Part shown: positions 16,937-23,164 of the stretch, one piece after another
How positions within the stretch are numbered: the stretch's first letter is position 1
How the letters are laid out: each line of letters opens with the position of its first letter
Source: Streptosporangiaceae bacterium
GTDB lineage: Bacteria > Actinomycetota > Actinomycetes > Streptosporangiales > Streptosporangiaceae
Length of the DNA stretch: 28,760 nucleotides
Reading direction: 5' to 3'
Assembly (NCBI GenBank): GCA_030041195.1
Contig: JASHOI010000055.1
Coordinates: 1 to 28,760, forward strand
Translations under genes and position numbers: made by a program
Notes under the pieces: model-generated
Seen by the model: only the letters and a program-made list of their open reading frames with translations
The model's database searches: none
What the model was told of the DNA's origin: nothing

Positions 16937-17548
16937 ATGATGGACCTCACGATCTCGCCGCTCACCGCGGCGCTGTGGCCCGCGCTCGAAGACCTCTTCG
17001 GCAAGGCCGGGGCCTCGAACGGCTGCTGGTGCATGTACTGGCGCATCGGCCCCCGCTACCAGGACAGGCCGCGCGAGGAAAACAAGCATGATCTTCAGCG
17101 GCTCGCAGCGTCCGGCCAGCCGCCGGGCCTGCTCGCCTTCGACCGCGATGTCCCCGCCGGATGGTGCGAGCTTGCCCGGCGGACGGACCTGGCCTGGCTG
17201 GCCCACGCCCGGTACCTCGAGCCGGTCGACGACCTGCCGGTGTGGTCGATCCCCTGCTTCTACGTGCGGCGCAGCCATCGCGGCCGGGGCGTCATGGGAG
17301 CGCTCATCGAGGCCGCGGCCGGCGCGGTGTCGGCGGCCGGCGCCCCGGCGCTGGAGGCCTATCCGGTGGACACGGCGGTGCCCGGGCACACGCGCAACCT
17401 GTTCCCCGGCGTCGCATCGCTCTTCGCCGAGCACGGCTTCCGCGTCGTGGCCCGGCGCAAGCCAGACCGCCCGGTGATGCGAAAAGAGCTCAGCACGCCG
17501 GGCCCCATCACCGCACCTGGTCGCCCGGTTCCGGTTAGTAAGCGCTGA
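16937..17548 (+). CDS. GNAT family N-acetyltransferase
   Basis: 203 residues. The N-terminus (LEDLFGKAGASNGCWCMYWR) and REEN segment match a common actinobacterial GNAT subgroup. The acetyl-CoA-binding motif A is FYVRRSHRGRGVMGALIEAA (residues 109-127, with the RGRGV loop). The C-terminal strand LFAEHGFRVVARR completes the fold. It would transfer an acetyl group from acetyl-CoA to an amine; the substrate is unknown. Two ATGs in a row (16937 and 16940) follow a GGGAGG that is too close to the first, so the second Met may be used. It is divergent from GH3 copy 2 and followed by the repeat island. Confidence 0.88.
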   Translation: MMDLTISPLTAALWPALEDLFGKAGASNGCWCMYWRIGPRYQDRPREENKHDLQRLAASGQPPGLLAFDRDVPAGWCELARRTDLAWLAHARYLEPVDDLPVWSIPCFYVRRSHRGRGVMGALIEAAAGAVSAAGAPALEAYPVDTAVPGHTRNLFPGVASLFAEHGFRVVARRKPDRPVMRKELSTPGPITAPGRPVPVSKR

Positions 17549-17561
17549 TGATCAGCACACA

Positions 17562-17621
17562 GATTTGATCTTGGCATAGGGCCCATTTTCAGGCTCTGGC
17601 GCGGATTTGGTGATAGGGCCC
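17562..17621 (+). repeat. Direct repeat GATTTG...ATAGGGCCC
   Basis: GATTTG plus ATAGGGCCC occurs at 17562-17584 (8-nt gap) and again at 17604-17621 (3-nt gap). A shorter ATAGGGC recurs at 17706-17712 inside the inverted-repeat unit. This opens a 745-bp gene-free stretch (17549-18293) that holds only repeats. Confidence 0.55.
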
Positions 17622-17829
17622 GCACCGCCGAGTACGCATGCGTCGGCGTTGCGGCCCGGCCGCCCGCCGACTGGGATTTTGAAGATCTAGGAGGCTCGCG
17701 TGCAGATAGGGCTCGCAGCGCAATAACCCGTTGGTTTGCGTCATCACGCTTGCCGGCGCGGCGTCACAGCGACTGGCCGGCTCCGGTGCCGATTCGCCCA
17801 TCCGCGACAAACCCGGCGCCGCGCCGCGT

Positions 17830-17886
17830 CCCAGCCCGCCACCTTCGCGCCCCAGCCCGCCACCTTCGCGCCCCAGCCCGCCACCT
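17830..17886 (+). repeat. 21-bp tandem repeat, 2.7 copies
   Basis: The unit CCCAGCCCGCCACCTTCGCG plus C occurs at 17830-17850, exactly again at 17851-17871 and as 15 nt of a third copy at 17872-17886. It lies inside the MITE-like unit. The 21-bp period keeps frame on both strands and so creates misleading Pro/Ser-rich and Gly-rich open frames; I do not regard these as genes. Confidence 0.85.
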
Positions 17887-17890
17887 AAAA

Positions 17891-17937
17891 GATCTAGGAG
17901 GATCCGCGGCAAATACCGCACGCGAGGCTCCTAGATC
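17891..17937. repeat. 47-bp inverted repeat of the GATCTAGGAG family
   Basis: GATCTAGGAG (17891-17900) and its exact complement CTCCTAGATC (17928-17937) close a 47-bp imperfect palindrome with an AT-containing centre (AAATA). The right arm read on the minus strand, GATCTAGGAGCCTCGCGTGC, matches the outer copy at 17684-17703 in 19 of 20 positions. This makes it a smaller copy of the same repeat family nested in the larger unit. It would fold as a hairpin if transcribed. Confidence 0.7.
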
Positions 17938-18111
17938 ATCGGCGAACCCCGCCGCGGACCCGGAAACCGGCCGCCGGCCCGCACCTGACCGCTCCTGATG
18001 CGACGCCGGTCACCACATCGCCGCTAGAGCCCGAGAACAGGCCCGCCACCAAGATCAAACCGCCGAGTTAATCATCTACGAGCCCATACCGCCGCCCAGG
18101 CTCCTAGATCT

Positions 18112-18196
18112 TTAACGCGGCGCGCGGGACGGGCGGCGAGCTTAACGCGGCCGCGGGATGGCGGCGATTTTAAGGCAGCGGGCGAGACGGCGGCGG
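18112..18196 (+). repeat. Three degenerate 26-29-bp tandem repeats
   Basis: Units at 18112-18140, 18142-18167 and 18170-18196 each run TTAAcGCgGC, then a CGGGA/CGAGA block, then GGCGGCGA or GGCGGCGG. The first two are close; the third is more diverged. The array abuts the right end of the MITE-like unit. The rest of the gap to the aminotransferase stop (18197-18293) shows only a weak dyad, GGTATT (18224-18229) with AATACC (18243-18248), and no gene. Confidence 0.65.
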
Positions 18197-18293
18197 TCAG
18201 CCCGCGTCACGGGTGATATCCGGGGTATTGAGCACGTCCGTTAATACCATCCGCATAATCCTGTCCGCGCGGCCGACGGGCTGGACGGCCCGG

Positions 18294-19802
18294 TCACGCG
18301 CCGCCGCCGGCGCGGGCGATGCCCGAGCGGGTCTCGGCCATGGTCATGGCTCGGTCCAGGATGTCGATGGCCCGGTCGATGCTGTCCTTCTCGATCACCA
18401 GCGAGGGGATGAGCTGGAATCTGTTGTAGTAGTAGCCGCCCTTTTCGAACAGCAGGCCCTCGCGAACGCAGAAGTCGAGCATCCAGCCGGCTTCCTCGGC
18501 GGCCGGCTCCTTGGTCGCCCGGTCCCTGACGAACTCCAGGCCGATGAACAGGCCGCGGGCGTCGATCCAGCCAAGGACCGGGTGGCGCTCCTGCAGGGCC
18601 TCGAGCCGGTCCCGGAAGTAGCCGCCGAGGTCAGCGGCGCGGCGGACCAGTTGCTCGGACTCGTAGACGTCGAGTGTTGCGTTGGATGCGGCGGCGGCGA
18701 GCGCTGTCGCGGCGAACGTGCCCACGTGCGCGCCCGGGCCCCAGGATGCCGCCACCTGGTCGTCGGCGACCACCGCGGAGATCGGCAGCCCGCTGGCCAT
18801 GCCCTTGGACACGACGATCATGTCGGGGACGACGTTCTCGTGCTCGCAGGCCCACATCCGGCCGGTCCGGCCCATGCCGGCCTGGATCTCGTCATCGATG
18901 AGCAGGAAGCCGAACTCGTCGCACAGTTCCCGCATGCCCCGCAGATAGCCGTCGCCGGGAATGATGTAGCCCGCGCTTGCCTGCAGTGGCTCCAGCAACA
19001 CGGCGGCGACGTTGGACACGTGCCCGCGGTGCTCGGCGAACGGCGACTCCTTGCCGAGCAGCATCCGCCGGGTGAACTCCAGGCACGCCTCCGCGCAGCT
19101 TTCCGGTGCCGCGCCAACCGGGCACCGGTACGGGTAGCTGAACGGGATCTTCGCGTGACCGGTGTCGTGCGGCAGCACGGGATAGTAATAGGCCCACATG
19201 CCGCCCTTGGCGGTGGTCGCCATCGTCCCGCCGGTCGTCCCGTGGTAGCCGCCGTAGGCGGAAAGGATCATTGGCGCACCGGTGTACCAGCGCGCCAGCC
19301 TGATCGCCAGTTCCACGGCATCGGCGCCGGTCACCCCGAACACCACCCGCTTGGGGTTGTCTCCGGGCGCCAGGGCAGCGAGCCTGGCGGCGAGCCGCTC
19401 CCGAGGCTCGTTCGGGAGGTCGAAATAGTGGATGAGACGCCCGGCCTGCTCGGCGACGGCCTTGACCACGGCCGGGTGGCAGTGCCCGACGTTGGACACC
19501 GAGAAGCCGGCCAGCATGTCGACGTATTCCTTGCCGTCCGCGTCCCAGACCAGGGCGCCCTCGCCGCGGACGATCGCCGGCGGGCAGTCGAAGAGTGCGA
19601 ACCCGACCTGACCGGTGGACTCGCTGCGCACGTGCTCGCGCAGCATCTCCTTGCTCCGCGGCCCGTAGCCCGACCGCTCGACCCGCTCCAGCAGCTGCTC
19701 CGGGCTCGCGTGCAGGTGCTCTCGCTGGCGGACAAGCCGGTTGCCGAACGCTCGCTGATCCACTGCCGTACCCTCCATCGCGTACCGCTCGTTGCCGCTC
19801 AC
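18294..19802 (-). CDS. Class III PLP-dependent aminotransferase
   Basis: Up to 502 residues, fold type I. Features in order: the N-terminal substrate segment WDADGKEYVDMLAGFSVSNVG; GVTGADAVELAIR (about 157-168, cofactor phosphate); AYGGYHGTTGG (Tyr186-His187 stack on the ring); EPLQASAG (271-278); LLIDDEIQAGMGRTG with Asp304 contacting the pyridine nitrogen; VVSKGMASGLP with Lys333 as the Schiff-base lysine; and the HVGTF phosphate loop at 359-363. The family moves amino groups from omega-amino acids, ornithine, GABA or similar; the exact substrate is not readable. The GTG at 19802 is 16 bp after the previous stop but has no ribosome site; the ATG at 19778 (weak GAGCGG) is an alternative. It is last in the LacI-headed operon, and the divergent permease suggests an imported amino compound as substrate. 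Confidence 0.9.
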   Translation of the reverse strand: MSGNERYAMEGTAVDQRAFGNRLVRQREHLHASPEQLLERVERSGYGPRSKEMLREHVRSESTGQVGFALFDCPPAIVRGEGALVWDADGKEYVDMLAGFSVSNVGHCHPAVVKAVAEQAGRLIHYFDLPNEPRERLAARLAALAPGDNPKRVVFGVTGADAVELAIRLARWYTGAPMILSAYGGYHGTTGGTMATTAKGGMWAYYYPVLPHDTGHAKIPFSYPYRCPVGAAPESCAEACLEFTRRMLLGKESPFAEHRGHVSNVAAVLLEPLQASAGYIIPGDGYLRGMRELCDEFGFLLIDDEIQAGMGRTGRMWACEHENVVPDMIVVSKGMASGLPISAVVADDQVAASWGPGAHVGTFAATALAAAASNATLDVYESEQLVRRAADLGGYFRDRLEALQERHPVLGWIDARGLFIGLEFVRDRATKEPAAEEAGWMLDFCVREGLLFEKGGYYYNRFQLIPSLVIEKDSIDRAIDILDRAMTMAETRSGIARAGGGA

Positions 19803-19818
19803 TGCTACGTGTTGCCGG

Positions 19819-20766
19819 TCAGCCGGATGGGAGCTGGTAGCTCTTGATGCCCTTGCGGGCGTTGAGCTCGATCAGTGCTCCCTGGAGAACTCCGTCCGCG
19901 TATTCGCTCCCGGGGTTGATGCACAGCGTTCGGCCGATCTTGATCGCTCCCCTGGACTCGTGAATGTGCCCGTGGAGCGAGAGCATCGGCTGGTGGCGCT
20001 CGATCACCCGGCGCACCGCCTCGGACCCGACCGAATCCATCAGCACCGAGCCGCCCTTGACCACCGGCTTGAGCGACTCATCGAGCATCGGGGCCCGGTC
20101 GATGGCGGTCCGGATCGGCGGGACGTGCAGGTTGAAGACCGACCGCTCGGGGTTGGGCACCTCGGCCGCGAGCTTCTCAATATGCCGGTCCAGGTCGTCC
20201 TCATCCATCTCCCGCGGCGAGTCCCACGGCGTGCGGTTCGACCAGCCGCAGGAGATCATGCTGATCCCGTCGCCGAGGTCGATCAGCTTGTCCTCTGGGT
20301 CGACGACGATCGAGGACTCGCCGATCAGCTCGCGCATTTCCGGCGGGTCGTCGTTGCCGGTCATCACGTAGACCTGCACCCCGGTGCCGGCAAGTTTCTG
20401 CTCTGCCAGCGTCATCCACCGGCCGAGACTCTCGCGCATCAGGTCGATGAAGACCCGCTGCACGGCGGCGCGGTCGTCCCAGGTCTGGTCGAGCTCCTCG
20501 TCGGTGGTGCGGTACGGGTAGAAGCCCATGTCCCGGATCCTGGCTTCTACCTGGTCAAGCTCTGCCGAGCTCAGCAGCTTGTCGCCGGTGAGCTGCCTGG
20601 CGAGGTAGCCGCCGGGCACGGACACGATCGGGACCACCGCCTTGCCGGTGACGTCCCCGCCCATGATCAGGACGTTGGCCCCGTAGAAGCGGGCCGCGTT
20701 CAGGAACTTACGCCAGCACACGTCCGAGCCATGGATATCCGAGGCGTAATAGACAGTTATCGTCAC
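19819..20766 (-). CDS. Calcineurin-like metallophosphoesterase
   Basis: 315 residues, cytoplasmic. The full two-metal site is present: D10 and H12 in YYASDIHGSD, D38 in MGGDVTGK, N138 in MTGNDDPPE, H214 in FNLHVPP and the closing GHIH motif (266-269). It ends with the INPGSEY strand common in this superfamily. Substrates in the family range from phosphoproteins to cyclic nucleotides and nucleotide diphosphates, so the activity cannot be named. The GTG at 20766 overlaps the preceding stop as GTGA, and GGAGGAG about 8 nt upstream supports it; the frame is open further upstream but that is coding sequence of the neighbour. The coupling to an NTase-fold gene suggests a make/break pair acting on the same nucleotide modification (inference). 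Confidence 0.88.
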   Translation of the reverse strand: MTITVYYASDIHGSDVCWRKFLNAARFYGANVLIMGGDVTGKAVVPIVSVPGGYLARQLTGDKLLSSAELDQVEARIRDMGFYPYRTTDEELDQTWDDRAAVQRVFIDLMRESLGRWMTLAEQKLAGTGVQVYVMTGNDDPPEMRELIGESSIVVDPEDKLIDLGDGISMISCGWSNRTPWDSPREMDEDDLDRHIEKLAAEVPNPERSVFNLHVPPIRTAIDRAPMLDESLKPVVKGGSVLMDSVGSEAVRRVIERHQPMLSLHGHIHESRGAIKIGRTLCINPGSEYADGVLQGALIELNARKGIKSYQLPSG

Positions 20767-21554
20767 CGGGTGATCTCCTCGGGCGTCTGGTACCAGCGGA
20801 TCCGGCGGCCGACCTTGGCGCGCATCCGCCAGCCGGTGGTTTTGGGCGCGTCGCGCACGGCGGTGCCGACCGCGGCGATCCGCGCGGTGATCCGGTCCCG
20901 GTCGTCCTGGCTGGCGACCAGCTCGGGCAGCAGCCCGGCGCAGGCGTCGAGGTTGTCGGTCACGGTGGTGAACAGGCCCCAGTCGCCGGCGCAGACCCGG
21001 GCGACCTGGCCGGCATTGAGCTGGCCAGGGCCGTCGGCGCCGCCGGGCTGGTGGTCCCACAGCAGCATCGCCACGTCGGACAGGTCCTTGCGGTTGACCT
21101 CCGCGATCTGCAGCTTGGTCAGCAGCAGTTCCGCGGCCGCCAGGGTCTGGTCCTCGGCCTCCAGCCGGGCGCCCAGATCCAGGGTGTGCGACATCTCGAA
21201 GGTGTCCAGGAACACATCGGCGTGCCAGCCCTCGCCGTGGTAAAGCAGCCGCCGCGCGCCGTGGGTGGCGTTGAACACCCGCTCGGGTTCCAGGCCCTGC
21301 TCCTCGAGCACCGCGCGCAGCCCACGGGACTGTTTCTTGTGCGCCACCAGATCGACATCGGGGTAGGACCTGCCCAGCGCCCCGCGCGCGGCCGCGGACG
21401 CGCGGATCCAGATCGCCACGCCGCCCAGCAGCCGCACCGGGATCGACCGGGCCGCCGCTGCGGCAACCACGCCCAGGCCCGCTGTGACCATCGTCGGCTC
21501 ATCCCCCGGGCCGCCCGCCACGACACCGGGGCTACCGCCGGAATCGGCACTCAT
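20763..21554 (-). CDS. Nucleotidyltransferase-fold protein (AbiEii/MNT-like)
   Basis: 263 residues. RLLGGVAIWIRA (about 41-52) gives the GG of the NTase helix-turn, and SYPDVDLV carries the acidic pair D66 and D68. HADVFLD supplies the third acidic residue, D113. The later LLTKLQIAEVNRKDLSDVAMLL segment is the helix seen after the core in AbiEii-type and related NTases. It could add a nucleotide to a protein, tRNA or small molecule. It sits between the LacI-type regulator (46-bp gap) and the coupled metallophosphoesterase. AbiEii toxins usually come with an AbiEi antitoxin, which is absent, so a toxin role is not supported. Ribosome site AGGGAG is 9 nt before the ATG. Confidence 0.75.
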   Translation of the reverse strand: MSADSGGSPGVVAGGPGDEPTMVTAGLGVVAAAAARSIPVRLLGGVAIWIRASAAARGALGRSYPDVDLVAHKKQSRGLRAVLEEQGLEPERVFNATHGARRLLYHGEGWHADVFLDTFEMSHTLDLGARLEAEDQTLAAAELLLTKLQIAEVNRKDLSDVAMLLWDHQPGGADGPGQLNAGQVARVCAGDWGLFTTVTDNLDACAGLLPELVASQDDRDRITARIAAVGTAVRDAPKTTGWRMRAKVGRRIRWYQTPEEITR

Positions 21555-21600
21555 GTCGGCGGGCTCCCTGGCAGCCGCGCGCTGCTGCGCATCGCGGTGG

Positions 21601-22686
21601 TCACCCGGCTCTTCCTCGGATCGCGACGCGTGCGCCGCGGGCCGGGACGGCGGAACGGCTTGCGGCCCGGCGGCCAGGGGCCCGCGCCGTCGAGCCGCGG
21701 ACGACGAGTTCCACCGGGAGCACGATCCGGCCGGGATGGTCGCGGCGGCCTTCTATCGCGTCGACGGCGACCTGCGCGGCCTGCCTGCCGAGCCGGGCAA
21801 TCGGCTGCCTCACCGTGGTGAGCGCCGGCGTCACCAGCCGCGACACGAAGATGTCGTCGAACCCGGCGACGGACAGGTCCGCGCCGACCGTGCGGCCATG
21901 CTCCGCGGCCACGGTCATCAGGCCGAGCGCGATGAGGTCGTTGGCGCAGTAAACGGCGGTGACCCGGGGGTGCGTCGCCAGCATCGCGGTGCCGATCTCC
22001 ATGCCCGCGCCGAGGGTGTAGTACGAGGCGCGCAGAATCCGCTCGTCCGGGATCACCACGCCCTGCCCGGCGAGCGCCCGCACGAAGCCGCGCAGCCGCA
22101 CCTCGGCGGTTGGCAGGCCCTCGGGGCCTGCGATCACGCCGATGTCGCGATGGCCGAGGCCGGCGAGGTGCCGTGCGGCGAGCTCGCCACCTCCTTCGTT
22201 GTCGGAGGTGATCACGATGGCGCCCCGCGGCAGGTCGTCGAGCTCTTCGTCGATGACGATCAGCGGAGTCTGCTTGAGGGCAGGATCGGCGAGGCAGGTG
22301 TGCCTGCGCGTCGTCCCTGGCAGGTACAAGAGCGCATCGACCCGCTTGTCGCTCAGGACCTCGACACATCGGTCCTCAAGCGCGGCATCGAGCTCGGAAC
22401 TGCACACGATGGTCATGTAGCCGGCCGTCATCGCGGCCGCCTCGGCGCCCCGGACGAGTTCGCTGAAGAACGGGTTGGCGATGTCGGGCACGACCATCCC
22501 GATGGTCCGGGTCCGGCCGGTGACCATCGAAGCCGCGACATGGCTGGGCCGGTAACCGGCCCTGGCCGCGGCGGCCCGGACCTTCGCGCTGGTCTCGGGA
22601 CTGACCGGCCGCTTGGCCGAGAACGTCTGGCTGACCGTGGCCACCGAGACACCGGCCATGCGGGCAACATCGACAATCGTGGCCAC
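21601..22686 (-). CDS. LacI/GalR family transcriptional regulator
   Basis: 361 residues. The N-terminal helix-turn-helix is ATIVDVARMAGVSVATVSQTFS (residues 2-23), with the hinge helix around 48-56. The periplasmic-binding-protein-like ligand domain begins RTRTIGMVVPDIANPFFSEL and ends with the typical DLSVAGFDDIFVSRLVTPALTTVRQP segment. The last 35 residues are basic and Ala/Arg-rich. The start is GTG with no ribosome site, and a candidate promoter places the transcript start at or within 2-3 nt of it, so the mRNA is probably leaderless. A perfect LacI-type operator lies in that promoter. The ligand is unknown; the downstream aminotransferase and divergent amino-acid permease suggest an amino compound or a metabolite of it rather than a sugar (inference). 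Confidence 0.93.
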   Translation of the reverse strand: MATIVDVARMAGVSVATVSQTFSAKRPVSPETSAKVRAAAARAGYRPSHVAASMVTGRTRTIGMVVPDIANPFFSELVRGAEAAAMTAGYMTIVCSSELDAALEDRCVEVLSDKRVDALLYLPGTTRRHTCLADPALKQTPLIVIDEELDDLPRGAIVITSDNEGGGELAARHLAGLGHRDIGVIAGPEGLPTAEVRLRGFVRALAGQGVVIPDERILRASYYTLGAGMEIGTAMLATHPRVTAVYCANDLIALGLMTVAAEHGRTVGADLSVAGFDDIFVSRLVTPALTTVRQPIARLGRQAAQVAVDAIEGRRDHPGRIVLPVELVVRGSTARAPGRRAASRSAVPARGARVAIRGRAG

Positions 22687-22694
22687 AACGATCT

Positions 22695-22723
22695 ATGATG
22701 GAGCAAAACGTTTTGCGCGTCAA
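22695..22723 (-). promoter_or_regulatory. LacI-gene promoter with operator in its spacer
   Basis: On the minus strand TTGACG (22723-22718) and CATCAT (22700-22695) are separated by exactly 17 nt. The 14-bp perfect palindrome GCAAAACGTTTTGC (22703-22716) fills that spacer. CG-centred A/T-flanked palindromes of this form are the standard LacI/GalR-family operator. A repressor bound there would block RNA polymerase directly, so autorepression is the simple reading. The -35 is good, the -10 only fair. Confidence 0.8.
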
Positions 22724-23164
22724 TGGGCTCGCTCACCTCATGCGCACGCATGAAGCAAGCCTGAATGGCCACACCTGCACCGGCTGGCACTCATATGACA
22801 CCGGAGCCGGGTTTATTCTGTCATGCCCTGATTACCGTTTATAACGCCCAATGTCATCCATTGACGCGCACGCCACTTTGATAAACACTTATCCCGATAG
22901 TGACGAATCCTTGCCGCGCCTGCCGCGGTGGGCTGGCCCGCTGGGAGGCCATTGCCGTGTGCCGCGGCGAGCGACCTTATCGGGTTCTGCCTGACGACAG
23001 ACGTCGGGCAGACTCGCCGCGGCCAGCCCACGGACGGCCCGGGCACCACCCGCACCCATCTACACCAGCATGCCGCCGCTGACGACGCAACGCAGCCGTC
23101 GCCCCAGCTGACGCCTTGGCCCCAGGGCCGTGAACGACACCGGCAGGAACAAGGGAGGACTCAG
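22724..23164 (+). other. Long upstream region of the permease gene
   Basis: A 441-bp stretch with no credible gene. An AT-rich patch (about 22810-22900) contains the -10-like TATAAC (22840-22845) and the dyad CAATG-N5-CATTG (22849-22863), so the permease promoter is probably here. Nearer the LacI side is CATGCG-N2-CGCATG (22739-22752). A hairpin TGCCTGACG-N5-CGTCGGGCA (22988-23010; 8 of 9 pairs plus one G-U) lies in the presumed leader. A GGGAGG ribosome site (23153-23158) ends the region. No known riboswitch was recognised. Confidence 0.45.

Larger units (their letters stand above)
17683..18111. mobile_element. MITE-like non-coding unit bounded by inverted repeats
   Basis: The unit begins AGATCTAGGAG (17683) and ends with the exact reverse complement CTCCTAGATCT (18111). 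The similarity extends to 43-bp arms (17684-17726 and the complement of 18068-18110) that align without gaps at 29 of 43 positions, including a shared GGGCTCG block. Two further GATCTAGGAG cores lie inside as a back-to-back pair. There is no transposase or credible reading frame, so if mobile it would move in trans. No clear target-site duplication is visible, so 'MITE-like' describes its form only. It could instead be a structured RNA locus or a cluster of protein-binding sites. Confidence 0.45.

Noticed and set aside
17589..17921. 110-residue minus-strand frame with GLGREGG repeats
   Set aside because: The repeats come from the 21-bp tandem array; no ribosome site, no conserved motif, and it crosses the inverted-repeat unit.
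17683..18111. Calling the repeat island an insertion sequence, attachment site or CRISPR array
   Set aside because: No transposase or integrase, no tRNA, no target duplication found, and repeats are neither evenly spaced nor separated by unique spacers.
20763..21554. Reading the NTase-fold gene as an abortive-infection toxin
   Set aside because: No antitoxin gene beside it; it is embedded in a LacI-headed metabolic operon and coupled to a phosphoesterase.
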